Below are positions 1 to 10,466 of a stretch of DNA of 64,000 nucleotides, piece by piece. Position 1 is the stretch's first letter. Each line of letters starts with the position of its first letter. Position numbers and translations under genes: made by a program. Source of the DNA: Exophiala sp. HKRS030. Its lineage: Eukaryota > Ascomycota > Eurotiomycetes > Chaetothyriales > Herpotrichiellaceae. Below the pieces are notes generated by a model. The model was not told where the DNA came from. It ran no database searches and was given only the letters and a program-made list of their open reading frames with translations. The stretch is taken from positions 124,001-188,000 of the forward strand of contig JAHWDD010000033.1 in NCBI GenBank assembly GCA_023897205.1, read 5' to 3'.

Positions 1-1
1 C

Positions 2-1465
2 GGAGTCAGAATGCGTGGCCTTTTGGGCCAGACTTACGAAGGACGTCATCTCGTTCGTAAGAACTCGGACTTTTCGGTGAAAAGCGGTGAGACGCCGATG
101 CAGACACCTCAGAAAGACAAAAAGGTCGACCCTCAGCTAGCATGGGAAATCATGTTCTACAGGCGACAATTGATCAATGAAAAGATCAGTGATTTCGATG
201 AGAAGATCGCTGCAGCTCAGAAGGAATTGGATCAACTGCTACGGAATGCTCGTCACCTGCAGGTTCTATCACCAATTCAACAGAAAACCCGTGAAGTTCT
301 TGTGCTTGCTGCAGGTCGCATGTCAGCCAAATTGAAGTGGACCAGGGTTGAACTTTGGCGGGCACGAACTCATCGAGACATTTTGATGAGGGATCTGGAA
401 CAAGAAGGTGTCACTGCGTTTCCAGCACCGAGACTCTCAACGACGTCTACGCCACAGAAGACGACGCCGTTGAAGACATCGCAACAGAATTTGGCACGGA
501 CTGTGACAGATACTACTTATCTGACCCTTTCACCAATCAGCGCGACGTCTTCTAGACCTTCAAATATACTCGAGAAATCAAGATCGACCGACACTGAGAG
601 TACTCGCCCATTTCCCGATCCCAGTAGTACCTTGGACTTGCCATCAACTGCCAGTCCATCGCTCGCGGGTGACCGATCATCAAGGCGTGGCAGCACACAG
701 GATTCACATTCTCTCCTTCACCAGGCATCAGTTGTTGGCTCTCAGCATAGTCGAGAGAATAGCCGACCAACTCAGGTGACGGATGAGGCTGAAGAACAAG
801 TTTTACGTGAAGCCGGCTTGATTGGTATCGATGGCGCAGTTCCCAAAGACAAACGCCCAGAGACTAGTGAATCAGACCGTGATAGAATACCAAAGTTCAA
901 TCTACCTGGTGAATTGTCAAAGGGAGGTAGCGTCAGACGTCTCCATCGAAGTTTGAGAGAGGCACATCTTCCTCATTCGGTGCATCATCACTCTCCTAGT
1001 ATTCATCGACATAGGAAAGGAAAAGAATCTGGATCAAGTGTTACTGGTACCGAAGATGGTGGAAAGTCTATCAACAGTGAAGCGGAAGAATTGAAGCGGG
1101 GAACTGGCAGTTTCATTCTACATGGTAAAAAGGCATCTGTCATCACGGTTTCATCGGACTGGCAAACAATGTCCGCAGAAGAGAGAATGCGTCTGAGAGC
1201 AAGTATGACTGGAGAAGCGAAACCTGACACCATACCAGATGATGGAGAGACTGTAGAAGAAACTGCAAGCATTCTTTCTGCACCAAGTCAAGATCTTCAT
1301 GAGAAAACGACAATCTCAAGCAGGAAGCATAGCATCGCCACGACAGTTGGGGAACATTTTGTAGATGCTGAAACGGGTGAAGTTGACGAAGATGATGATG
1401 ACGATGATGGTAGCAGCTACCAGGAGGTGAAATCTGTAAAGGATATGGATGTGGAGAAGAAATGA
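2..1465 (+). CDS. C-terminal part of a large regulatory protein, possibly a Sec7/PH-type Arf GEF (5' partial)
   Basis: The frame is open to the left edge, so the true start lies outside the window; the ATG at 11 is probably internal. About 487 codons are visible. The first 110 residues hold a charged helical segment (WEIMFYRRQLINEKISDFDE, then NARHLQVLSP and RTHRDILMRD) that reminds me of the helical stretch after the PH domain in fungal Sec7-PH exchange factors. The rest is low-complexity Ser/Thr-rich sequence, a His-rich patch and an acidic run of Asp near the C terminus, typical of a disordered regulatory tail. No Sec7 or PH domain is inside the window, so the family assignment is an inference from memory of that segment. 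It could be another membrane-traffic or cytoskeletal regulator. Confidence 0.5.
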   Translation, partial: GVRMRGLLGQTYEGRHLVRKNSDFSVKSGETPMQTPQKDKKVDPQLAWEIMFYRRQLINEKISDFDEKIAAAQKELDQLLRNARHLQVLSPIQQKTREVLVLAAGRMSAKLKWTRVELWRARTHRDILMRDLEQEGVTAFPAPRLSTTSTPQKTTPLKTSQQNLARTVTDTTYLTLSPISATSSRPSNILEKSRSTDTESTRPFPDPSSTLDLPSTASPSLAGDRSSRRGSTQDSHSLLHQASVVGSQHSRENSRPTQVTDEAEEQVLREAGLIGIDGAVPKDKRPETSESDRDRIPKFNLPGELSKGGSVRRLHRSLREAHLPHSVHHHSPSIHRHRKGKESGSSVTGTEDGGKSINSEAEELKRGTGSFILHGKKASVITVSSDWQTMSAEERMRLRASMTGEAKPDTIPDDGETVEETASILSAPSQDLHEKTTISSRKHSIATTVGEHFVDAETGEVDEDDDDDDGSSYQEVKSVKDMDVEKK

Positions 1466-1835
1466 GCTGGGTTTCGGGTATCACCAACTTCTAACGTCGA
1501 ATGTGTCGACGATGAGACAGTTTTATGACCATTCTTTCTAGAGCTCTTTTTGGCGGCATCGCGAGATACACGGTAAGGGATGATGGGTGTGTATTAGGCA
1601 CAACGGCGATCGGTTTGTGGCGTACAATGATAAGGCCAAGGGATTCTCTTAAAGCAATCGGTAGAATTCAAAATGGGAGAAATGATATGGTTTTGGGGAT
1701 GTATTCTGTCCAAATTAGACCTAGGCTTTGATTAACTATCTCTGAGTAGGGAAATTTAGCCTTTAGATGACACCTGGGATGAGATAGATCAAAAGTGTTT
1801 GGCGTCTATATTCCGATCTTTGTGTTTTATGTGTA
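1466..1835. other. Intergenic, no gene seen
   Basis: Short ORFs here (for example 1525-1731) have no recognisable motif and no partner exon. The stretch separates the partial gene from the first recognisable codons of the exchanger relic. Confidence 0.5.
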
Positions 1836-3015
1836 GAGTGTATTTTGCATTGCTAACTACCAGCGCCGCCGAATGGGACGAGGTGAGTAGTTAGCACTCG
1901 GCCGCGGCCGCCTCCGAAGTCTTTGACTCTAATTCTCAAGAAGAGAGCTCGCGATTGACGCCGTCTCTATACCTCGCTATCGCTGCCCACCTGCGGTCGG
2001 AAAATATTGTCGGGTCGTCTGTCTGTCTCTAACATTCCAGGCGCCTTCCCCTCGGCCTTATATTCCGGGACCGCAAGGATGAAAGCTAGATTAGATTATC
2101 TTCGATGGAAGCTCAAAAGATCTACACTATACTGCTGCTTCTCCTAACTATATTAATCGCCGTGTTAAGCGACTTCGGTTACCGTAATATCAATATGTGG
2201 AGAATAGTCGGGGTTATGGCGAAAGGACTTTTCGTTCCCCTGGTCTATTCTAAAGGGATGCATAACTACAATGGAGCTACCCGACAGTGACAGTGACAGT
2301 GACGGCGATAACGAGAGCAATAGCGATGAAAGAGATCGTCATACTTGCCACAATACCAACGGTTCTATCGAGAGGGAAGCGGGAGCAGCGGCCACGTCTG
2401 CAGCAGAGACATCCGTGACGAGACAGACTCCGAAGCGTCAGTAAGCCTGATCCTCCTACCAGGGGTCCAGTCCAATCGACTACCGTCGGTGCAGACAAAG
2501 CCGCCTCCACAGCAGCCTCAAACTTAGAGGAACCGCAGACACTCTCCCCGGCATCCCAACGGGAATTCCAAGCACAGCGTCACCTATCATGTTGACTTTC
2601 TCGTACTCTGCTACCTCGCCATTCTTCTCAGTAGCTACGTCCTCTCTCACGTAGCATCCAACCTCATCGGGTAAGATTAGCATCTCTGACGTCCTCTTCG
2701 GCGTCGTCATACTCTCCATAGCCACGACGTTGCCGAAAAAATTCACCCCCGTTATCAGCGGATACCGAGGCCACGCTGGCGTCTTGGTCGCTAACACGGT
2801 GGGAAGCAACATAGTCCTATGAAGCTTGTGCATGGGCGTCCTATGGGTCAGTACTGGGGGGTCGGTATGAAGCATTCCATGAATGAATGCCTCGGTGCTG
2901 GGGGTCATGTTGGGCTCACGCTAGCGTTGACGTTTGCCGTGTGGTTCGGAACAAGGTGGATGCGGAAACAATCATCATTGTTGGTGTTGGCATAGGGTGT
3001 CCTCTTGAAGCTAGC
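1836..3015 (+). pseudogene. Decayed copy of the Na+/Ca2+ exchanger family gene at 5626-6872
   Basis: Pieces of an exchanger can be read in order in shifting frames. Around 1836-1880 is LLTTSAAEWDE followed by GTGAGT, matching LLTAGGEWEE followed by the intron in the intact gene. Then come NIVGSSV (intact NVVGSAI), PLGLIFRDRKD (intact SLGLLFHNKD), a hydrophobic IYTILLLLLT stretch at 2119, an acidic loop SDSDSDGDNESN near 2290, YVLSHVASNLIG near 2635, then SDVLFGVVILSIATTLP (about 2680-2735) and YRGHAGVLVANTVGSN (about 2765-2812). In-frame stops and at least three frameshifts break it. It lies about 2.6 kb from the intact copy in opposite orientation, so it looks like an old inverted duplicate. 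Family: CaCA cation/Ca2+ exchangers. No product is expected. Confidence 0.85.
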
Positions 3016-3070
3016 GAGATGCTGCTGTGAAGGGAGTATATAGTGAGGACGTCTATCATCTCCAGTCCTA

Positions 3071-3715
3071 CTACAAAATTCCAACGCCGACAGCTAAGCC
3101 AAGAAGGGTCGTACCAAGAATGTAAACGCTGGATAGACTCTTCCGTACGCTCGAGTCAGCCACTGCCGCCGTCTGTGTCGCTCCTTGACCGGTTGATGCA
3201 GATGACGCCGCCCCGGTTCCAGTCGTCACTGGCTTTGTTGCGGTGACCGTGATTTGTGCAACAAGAGCGGTCACAGATGGAGCGTACGAAGTGCTCGAGA
3301 AAGAACAGGCCGACATGATGTTATTCATGTCTAATTGAGAAATTTATGTCAGCAGACCGAATACACCGTCCAGATCTAAACCCAACATACCATCTACAGT
3401 ACCGTTTGCATTCTGTTGGAGGCAGCTGGCACAGAGAGCCGCGATAGACGACACGTTGAAGCTTGTATTGGTGCAAATGCATTGAGATTCGAAGGCTTCA
3501 TCGGGCTCCAGAGCATTATCGTCGCCGTCATTCTCGCCACTGCTGTCCTCAGCGGGACGCGGATCAACGTCGCAGATGTTGGTCAACTGAACGATTGGCT
3601 GGCAAATCGTTGAACAAGCGCTAGGCACGTCGCCGGCATCGAGTTCTTCAGTGGAAGAGATAGAAACAAACAAAGCCGTCTGAAGGAGAAGAGCGGTCAA
3701 AAGTGCGGAATGCAT
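3071..3715 (-). CDS. GPI-anchored Cys-rich cell-surface protein, 2 exons
   Basis: Exon 1 is 3715-3391 and exon 2 is 3330-3071, joined across a 60-bp GTATGT...TTAG intron that contains a CTGAC branch-like site; the product is 194 aa. The start was chosen because the ATG at 3715 begins a clean signal peptide (MHSALLTALLLQTALFV); the longer upstream frame lacks one. The mature part has a spaced Cys pattern (CSTICQPIVQLTNIC, CICTNTS, CASCLQ, SACSFSSTSY) seen in a common family of fungal surface proteins with eight or so Cys and a C-terminal GPI signal. A Ser/Thr/Ala-rich stalk follows, then a hydrophobic tail (SVYILGTTLLGLAVGVGIL) fitting GPI attachment. The likely role is a cell-wall or plasma-membrane protein of unknown specific function. 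An acidic insert (ENDGDDNALEPDE) sits between the Cys clusters. Confidence 0.8.
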
Positions 3716-4299
3716 GAGGTAGGAATTGTGTGCGCGAGGAAGCTGTCGATACTCAAGAGAACCTTGCTCATTATTATTTTTCCGTGGGCAGAAACTGGGT
3801 ATAAATATACAGTCTCCATCCAGGAGCGCGAGGCCAACGGGGACATAACACATTGGACACAACCACACCTCTAAGGTCTACGGAGCGCGCTACACTTCGC
3901 CGGCTAAGGAGTTGAAGCATAAACAAGACATACCAAGAATCAAAGACTGTCAGAAATTGTGTCGTTAAGCTTCTGAAAGGTCTTGGCAACTGCTCCGTCT
4001 ACCACTCTACTGCCACCTCCTCGTGCTTGTTACAAATGCATAAAGTCTCACCAGATGCGTGGCGTTATTTAGCTTGCGCAGCCTTCTTGGCTGGCCAGGT
4101 CAAATGCATTTGTTCCGATGAGTTGCCTTGACTTGAAACTGACGGCGGTCAACTCCTTACACTGTGGTCCTTTCCTGACGCTACGTTGTGTATGAGAATA
4201 TGCGGAGTGCCACCTGACAAGCTCCGCCCCCAGGGTTCAAGCTAGCTGGGCAGCTGGTGATAACGCATTAGATTCGGATACAATGCTACCACGTTCTCT
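3716..4299. other. Upstream region of the GPI-protein gene, no gene seen
   Basis: It should hold the promoter of the minus-strand GPI-protein gene. A TATA-like stretch (TATAAATATA near 3799) lies on the strand opposite to that gene's sense. No convincing ORF was found. Confidence 0.4.
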
Positions 4300-5231
4300 C
4301 AAACGTGTTGCCTACATCTGACTCCAACAAACTATTTGCCCTGGAATTAACTATCCAGATACTGCTCACTTGGATGCGGCTCGGCGTGGACAGGATCTTA
4401 TATACCGGCTGCGCTCATAACGCTCGGGCCGGATGTGAGACAACAGTTGCTCTGGTAGCAACTTGTCAGACAAATGGCGGAGGTGGACATCACAACATTT
4501 CGGATGATTGAAGCGAGGGAAGATGGTGATAGTGGTATTCGCCTGCTAATGTTTCTGCTTCGCTCAGTGTCGTTGTTGCTGAGTTCCACTCACTTGCTTA
4601 GTGCGTCAAAGAATACCTACCCAAGGCGACGAAAATGCTAATGCATTCACTGTCTACCAAGACGGAACAATGATAACTACTGCTTCCCCATCATACAACC
4701 AACTTACAACGTCTATGGTAGGCGGAGCAAGTCCATCGATAACTACGGCGGCTGCCAATGGGCCCCGGCCCCAATCTCGAGGATTTTCACCTCCTACTGG
4801 TTATATCTTAATTGTGCTAGTCTCTGTGGCTAAGTCTTTAAAAGGAGCCAGTCTTCGTGAATTCAAGGAGTCAGACCGCTCTTCAGCCATCGTCTTGATC
4901 ATAATCCTGGGTGGGTTATATCATTCTTCGCCAGAAGCCCAAGAGGCTGGTTGAGGGAAACGAATCTGCTGCCAAATACCACCCTCAAACCCATTCAAAC
5001 TGGTTTAGACATGGCCACTCGCACCCTAAGCCGAGAGTCGGCACCAGCGTCATATGGGGTGGAATGTCTGATAACTCATCATACAACGCACCAAGTGAAG
5101 CGATGCCGCCTATTGGAGCTGAGCTGCCTTTATTGGTTCCGACAACAGCGCCTCGCTTACGCCCGGAGTTCGCTCCTTTGAAGTCACAGGAGGATAAGAT
5201 GGTGGTTGGCCACCAGCTGCACCGGGTATGA
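4300..5231 (+). other. Possible multi-exon or broken gene for a single-pass membrane protein
   Basis: Three successive plus-strand frames look protein-like but do not join cleanly. 4305-4511 has a Cys-containing segment (GCETTVALVATC) and a glycine/histidine run. 4601-4880 has a Thr/Ser-rich stretch (YQDGTMITTASPS). Next is a hydrophobic segment SAIVLIIILGG at about 4885, and one base out of frame the basic tail YIILRQKPKRLVEGNES, followed by a Pro-rich tail to 5231. The order (extracellular Ser/Thr part, one membrane helix, basic stop-transfer, cytosolic tail) is that of fungal Mid2-like or receptor-like proteins. The frame change at 4908-4914 (GGTGGG) means a pseudogene, a base error or an intron I cannot place. 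No family is claimed. Confidence 0.3.
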
Positions 5232-5625
5232 AAAAGCAACGATCTCGAGAAAAGATAGCTGGGCTAATACTGTCTGTCCAAGGACAGTAGAAGGTCAGAA
5301 GTGAAAATATTCATATCAACCTGAGATAGAGGTTCCATGAAGATGTAAAATGCAACGGAATGGAATGGGAATTGCCCAGTTGAATATCCGCGGGAGCATT
5401 GGGCCGAGTTTGCAAAGTAGGATCCAAGATAGAAGAGTGTGGTACAGTAGTGTTTAGCTCTCCTCTAAGCCTTAAGCACCTCGTCTATGCTTAAACTATG
5501 CTATGTGTATTTATTAAATGTCGGACGGATGAGCTTACATCGCGGTCTCCCGTGGAACGAACACCCCGTCCCGCGCATGAGGCAAGTGGCCAGTTTTCCT
5601 TTGGTGCCTCATTAGTAGCATCTAG
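5232..5625. other. Intergenic, no gene seen
   Basis: It lies between the uncertain membrane-protein region and the 3' end of the exchanger gene. Only short unsupported ORFs are present; it probably holds the 3' UTR of the exchanger. Confidence 0.4.
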
Positions 5626-6872
5626 TCATCCCTTCACTACACTATGGATAACTGTAAATTCCAGTACGATAAAAGCAACATAACCAACCAACATCGCGGC
5701 TCCAATCCACCGACAATACCTTCCGCCAGACCAAACCGTCAATGTAAAGGCAAGGGTTGAACCCCATAGTACTCCTAGCTCGGGGACTTTCACGTTGCCT
5801 CCTTCAAAGGAACCCGATGTGTCGAGCATGATAATCCCTAAACAAAGCGAGAGGAGGAAGATATTGCTACCTGCAGTATTGGCGACAAGAATACCGGCAT
5901 GACCTCGATGCCCGCTGAGGATCGCGACAAATTTCTCGGGAAGTGTAGTGGCGATTGCGAGGATTATAACGCCAAAAAGCACATCGGAGATACCGAATTC
6001 GTCCGTAATGGTGGTAGCGGCGTGAGAAAGCACGTACCCAGCTAGGCATATAGCAAGGAAGCCAAGGACGAGGTAGGAAATATGATAACGTAATGTGCGT
6101 CGTTTACGGCGAGTGATCGGAGCTGGGGCCGCCGGAGATGAGCTGCTGATTTGAGCTGCATGTTCATTCGATTCGCGCTCAGCAGATCCGTGTGGTTCGT
6201 CATTGTTTCCATCGGAGTGGTCAGGTGTCGTCTCAGCAATGTTGATGAGGTTGTCTCTATCGCTGCTCTCATCGTCACTGCTCCCCTCGTCACTGCTGTC
6301 ATCGTCGGAGTCCTCTGGGGCAGTTAGACTCCCCCTACTTATTGCCCACCCTATAGACCCAATGTAGACCGCAAAGAAGGCAATCAGAATCGCGCCGCAA
6401 GCCAACCATATAATCTTCCCCGAAAAGTATATAATCGGCGTCACAAATGTTGTCAGGACGAGTAGGAGGAGGGAGTATATTCGAGAGCTCCTGTCGAATT
6501 CAATTGGTGCGTCCTTGTTGTGAAATAGGAGACCAAGCGAATATGCCCCTAGGATATTCGAGATAGCCGAGCCGACGACGTTACCAATGGCTAAGGACGC
6601 CCGACCACGAGCAAGGGATGCAACAACAACTGCAAGCTACGGCAAAAAGTCGAATAAGCCACTGACAAACCACCGTGGGTCAGAAAGGGCGCATAAACTA
6701 CCTCCTCCCATTCTCCTCCAGCAGTAAGCAGCCCGATGATCGTCTCTGGTATTCTGGTGCGCCGAGCGACGATGGCGGTATGATCGATAAATTTGTCGGC
6801 GCCGAATTCTAGGAGGAAGAGGGTTGTAATAAGAACGGCAATGTTGTATGCCACCACATCAGCGTTGGCCAT
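5626..6872 (-). CDS. Cation/Ca2+ exchanger (Na_Ca_ex family) membrane protein, 2 exons
   Basis: Exon 1 is 6872-6702 and exon 2 is 6636-5626, with a phase-0 65-bp intron (GTAGTT...CCGTAG); the product is 393 aa. The start ATG at 6872 (MANADVVAYN) leads straight into the first membrane helix; the frame extends upstream but adds only non-conserved sequence. The two Na_Ca_ex repeats are visible: RIPETIIGLLTAGGEWEE with GNVVGSAISNILG in the first half, and SDVLFGVIILAIATTLPE with GHAGILVANTAGSN in the second. They are separated by a long acidic Ser/Asp-rich cytosolic loop (EDSDDDSSDEGSSDDESSD). CaCA proteins exchange Ca2+ for Na+ or H+ across plasma or organelle membranes; the ion and membrane used here are not shown. 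Its decayed relative lies at 1836-3015 on the other strand. The cupin gene diverges from it across 6873-7272. Confidence 0.9.
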
Positions 6873-7272
6873 CTTTGTTGGCGAAAACTTCGACACGCTC
6901 CTATAGCCAGACGAGCGGGGAGAGAAGAAGCAGGAAACTTTTAATGCCGTCATCGTCAATTCATTGCATGTGGGCTGCCTTCCCCACTCCAATCTGTAGC
7001 GTTGATAAGGTTTTTCCCTAAACGGCTCGGGCGGCGTCCTAATTTTGACGTAGGTGACTTCGGAGTAGGATGATGTATGTATGTATGTCTGTGAGGTAGC
7101 ATGCGCATTTGCTGCCGGGTCTTGGTAGATCATTTCGTGACGAAATATGGATTATCCGACCTTTTACATCAGGTATTTTGCTTTTGGTGATTAGATCATA
7201 CCTAGCCATCATTGTCGTTGTTTTGTCTCTTCGTTTTACCACAAAGCTATCTTCTTCAACAGCAGTGGGAGA
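6873..7272. promoter_or_regulatory. Shared upstream region of exchanger (-) and cupin (+) genes
   Basis: The two genes are divergent with 400 bp between their start codons, so their promoters must lie here. A four-copy ATGT microsatellite is at 7073-7088. No specific operator was recognised. Confidence 0.5.
7073..7088. repeat. ATGT microsatellite, four copies
   Basis: Perfect ATGT repeat in the divergent promoter region of the exchanger and cupin genes. Confidence 0.8.
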
Positions 7273-8184
7273 ATGCATGCTGTTGTTCTTCGTGATATTG
7301 TACAGACTACTCGTAATACTGCGAACGGATCCCCTGCTTTGACTCTGCCGTCGGTTTCAACTGCACTTCGATACAAAATTCGCTCGCCAGTTGTTGCGTG
7401 TCGGCATTCATCACAGACGAGGGCCTTGTCTTCCTTGACCGACGCAGCAAGTCGTCGATCGGTTGCGCCGATCAAAATCACAGCTCCTAGATTCACCGGT
7501 ACCAACGCCGTCGCCTCCACCAGTGCCATCCCTCTTCGAATTCTACGCAGGAACTCGTCAAACACCGTAGCTGCCGCAGCAAACATGGCCAAATTCCCAA
7601 CCCCGTCATTGGACCCGCCGAAGAACGAGATGTATTACTTCCCCAACATGACCACAAGCTTGCCGAGCGAGAGTGGGGATTTCCGGCGTGTCTTGTTCAC
7701 TGGGCTATATTCGCAATTGGTATTGATGACGGTGCCTGTGGATGGCGAGATTGGCGATGAGGTAAGTCGGGAATTTTGCTCGTTTAACCACCCATGGTTG
7801 TGTCCTTTCATTCATTGTCATTGTCCTTTTGCCGAGCCGAAACTGACACCGGAAATTGTTGTAACTTAGAAACACACAGTCGATCAGATTCTGACCTTTA
7901 CCTCCGGTCAAGGCCGCGCGACAATTGCTGGGAAAGATCAAGATGTCAAGGCTGGTGATTTGATCATCGTGCCGGCGGGAACACAACATCAGTTCATAAA
8001 CACAGGCCCAACTCCGCTCATCTTGTACACTGTGTACTCACCGGCTGAACATAAGCCAACTTCTGTCCACAAGGATAAGGAGCAAGGTGATCGTGAGGAA
8101 GAAGAGGGGATCGATGTGCCGCCAGAGTGGAGTCAGAGAAGCAAGGCAGAGAATGAAAAGTTGGGCTTGGTCGAAGGCGAGTGA
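7273..8184 (+). CDS. Cupin-2 domain protein, possible mitochondrial leader, 2 exons
   Basis: Exon 1 is 7273-7761 and exon 2 is 7870-8184, joined in phase 0 across a 108-bp intron (GTAAGT...CTTAG); 267 aa from the first ATG. The cupin barrel is clear: DQILTFTSGQGRATIAGKD, then GDLIIVPAGTQHQFINTG, which fits cupin motif 2 (P-x-G-x-x-H-x3-N). The segment before it (EMYYFPNMTTSLPSESGDFR) resembles small bacterial-type cupins. The first 104 residues are rich in Arg, Ser and Ala with no acidic cluster, as in mitochondrial presequences. An internal ATG at 7585 in good context (AAACATGG) would give a 163-aa protein with the cupin alone. The tail is acidic and charged. Enzyme activity cannot be predicted from the fold; cupins of this size are often metal-binding sugar or small-molecule enzymes. 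Confidence 0.85.
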
Positions 8185-8374
8185 AGTTTCTGGGCATAGG
8201 ACGGTTCTCCTTCGTTCTGAAGACAGGCCTTCCTGATAGCTCGGTAGTCATTGCTCTCGTGAGCACACTCTGTGCCTTTGGTGCGCATGTAGTGCCTCTA
8301 AATATACTTGGCACATGCTTTCAAACCTCTTTCTCTTACGGCGTTCACTGGATGTAGTACCGACGATTTGTTTC

Positions 8375-9027
8375 TCATCTCTTCTTTTTGCTGACGACCT
8401 TTGTGAATCCATCCTCGTCAACTTCTGGCTCAACCTTCTGCTTGGGAATACCTGCGTCAACAAGAGGTGGCGCCTCGTCCATTTCGACATCAGCAGCAGG
8501 CCGATCCGAAAATCCATTCCATTCCTCCTCTTCATCACTGTCGTCCCAATCTGTGTCCTCAGCTTCCTGATCTTGTCCTCTCACGATGCCTGTGACTTGA
8601 TTTCCCCCTTCTTCTGCTTCTCCTGAAACTTGGCATACAATTCATTCAACTCGACCAAATCACCACCTTTTAATTTATTTACTCCGCTCCAAATATTCCT
8701 CGCTGTCTCTTCAGCACTATCATCGTCGACGACAACTTCGAACTCATCCACCATGACTTGTAGGAGGACTTCTTCCAGATCCGAAACATCGGCCAGTTGC
8801 GCAGGAGAAGATGTCAATAGTTCGGACACGGCTCCTGCGAACCAATCTCGCTTGTCGTTGGACACTTGACTCGAACCTCCCCATGAATTCTGGATAGCGA
8901 GGGTCAGGGCTGGCCAAGCCCACAAATGTAAGGACACAAGGAGGTCAATCTGGGAGATTAAATCGGAGGCGGGCGTGGATGGGGTAGGAGAGACCGGCAC
9001 GGGGCCTGAGCGATTTACTTGGGCCAT
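8375..9027 (-). CDS. TSR2: Pre-rRNA-processing protein TSR2 (frame broken by one base)
   Basis: Tsr2 is the escort chaperone of ribosomal protein eS26 and is needed for 20S pre-rRNA processing. The N-terminal part (9027-8610) has the family pattern: LWAWPALTLAIQNSWGGSS with the WGG motif, then WFAGAVSELL, and a helical region ending NELYAKFQEK. The C-terminal part (8600-8375) is the expected acidic tail (DTDWDDSDEEEEW) ending DEDGFTKVVSKKKR, the usual Tsr2 terminus. The two parts are in different frames. One extra C in the C5 run at 8604-8608 would join them into 217 aa; no GT-AG intron fits. A base error is more likely than real loss because the tail is perfectly conserved. The gene is divergent from the SDR gene. 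Confidence 0.85.
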
Positions 9028-9524
9028 TGTGCATTGTTATGAGACTGTGGTGCGTCTCTTGATTGTGGTAAAGATTGCTTCGAGGAATTCAAGAAAAGTT
9101 CCCAAAAATTTCATGTGGGGATCGGGCCATTCTTCGCCGAACAGAGCGCGACGTCTGAATTGGGAAGTCTTGCCGGGAATGATCTTCGTGGGGTTGTCAC
9201 TAGCTGGTCAGACACTCCAAATGTCATGTCATCGACATGTCGCAGTGTATTTGCCACGATTTGCACACAGATCTGGGTTAAAATGAGCTGTCAGACGATG
9301 TATATTTTTAACCCCCAGCATCAAGAAACCACATCGGAGCACAGGCGTCCGCTTTACCGTCCTTTGGTATTTATGGCTACGTCTACTAACAGTTTCCTAC
9401 TATTCTCTTCTCATGATTTCTGACACTGAAGGTTTGTCACGTTCCCTCAGCCTCCTTGCTTCTTCCTCCTAGTCTTGACAATCTGAGGATACCAAAGTAC
9501 TGTCGAAGCAACCTCAGTATCAAA
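9028..9524. promoter_or_regulatory. Shared upstream region of TSR2 (-) and SDR (+) genes
   Basis: 497 bp separate the two divergent start codons. Pyrimidine-rich tracts (CTCTTCTC near 9405, CTTGCTTCTTCCTCC near 9454) precede the SDR start, as in many fungal promoters. No specific site was identified. Confidence 0.5.
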
Positions 9525-10466
9525 ATGGGCGAAAACCCTACTGCTCCCGTGGCTCCTCTGGCTTCTCAAGATGAGAGGGCCGCTCTGACTGCCAGACAGC
9601 TTCCTACGATGAGTCTGTCAACGGCTGAAAACCCTCTCACAGCTCCGTTGACGCCGCTCACGTCGTCATCACCAGCCGAGCGAGCTGCTGCGAGATTCCA
9701 CGTTGACGGCAATGCCGTTCTGACTGGCGGAGCAGGCACTCTGGCTTTGGCCTCTGCCAGAGCCTTGCTTGAACACGGTCTTTCGTCTCTAACGCTCATG
9801 GATTTGCAGTCGACGATCGACAACTCAAAGGCCGCCATTTCTGCTCTACAACAGGAATTTCCGGGTATACCAATCCACGCTGTTCATGTTGATGTCACAT
9901 CAGAAGATGATGTCGATAAAGCATTCCGAAGTGCTCGAGAGTTGATGGGTTCAATTGACATCTTGTGCTGTTTCGCTGGAATTGTTGGTTGTATGCATTC
10001 CATCTCTGCATCAGCGGGCCAATTTCGAAAAGTCGTTGATGTCAACCTGACGGGATCATTTTTATGTGCGCAATCGGCGGCAAAACACATGATCGAATCC
10101 AAATCAGGTGGATCAATCCTATTCACAGCTTCAATCTCAGCACATTCAACAAACTATCCTCAACCGCAGGTCGCGTACAATGTTAGCAAGGCTGGTGTGG
10201 CGCATTTGACACATAACCTTGCTGCCGAGTGGGCTGTTCATGGCATCAGAGTCAATTGTGTTTCACCAGGGTATATGGACACTATTTTGAATGCCGGTGA
10301 TAATTTGAAAGTTGTACGAGATATCTGGGCCAGTCGGTGTCCAATGGGGAGAATGGGTGATGTGGAGGAAATCACAGGTCCTGTGGTACTATTGAGCAGT
10401 CGGAGAGCTGGCAGATATATTACTGGAGCCGATTTGAGAGTTGACGGTGGCGCTTTGTGTTTTTGA
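9525..10466 (+). CDS. Short-chain dehydrogenase/reductase, D-arabinitol/sorbose-reductase-like
   Basis: Single exon, 313 aa. The ATG at 9525 (CAAAATGG) was chosen over the upstream open frame because of its context. An N-terminal extension of about 55 residues, Ala/Pro/Thr-rich, precedes a classical SDR Rossmann fold: glycine motif TGGAGTLA (67-74), acidic residue after beta-2 (LMDLQS, Asp 93), VDVTSEDDV, a CCFAGIVG segment in place of NNAG, catalytic Ser in TASIS (203), and YNVSK with Tyr 218 and Lys 222. The end, ITGADLRVDGG, is typical of classical SDRs. An Asp after beta-2 favours NAD(H) over NADP(H). Fungal relatives reduce or oxidise sugar alcohols; the substrate here is inferred only from overall resemblance. 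The NNAG region and glycine motif are mildly unusual. Confidence 0.88.
   Translation: MGENPTAPVAPLASQDERAALTARQLPTMSLSTAENPLTAPLTPLTSSSPAERAAARFHVDGNAVLTGGAGTLALASARALLEHGLSSLTLMDLQSTIDNSKAAISALQQEFPGIPIHAVHVDVTSEDDVDKAFRSARELMGSIDILCCFAGIVGCMHSISASAGQFRKVVDVNLTGSFLCAQSAAKHMIESKSGGSILFTASISAHSTNYPQPQVAYNVSKAGVAHLTHNLAAEWAVHGIRVNCVSPGYMDTILNAGDNLKVVRDIWASRCPMGRMGDVEEITGPVVLLSSRRAGRYITGADLRVDGGALCF

Noticed and set aside
6873..7133. Longer N terminus for the exchanger from the upstream open frame
   Set aside because: The extension is not conserved in style and lies before the first membrane helix; the ATG at 6872 fits the family start.
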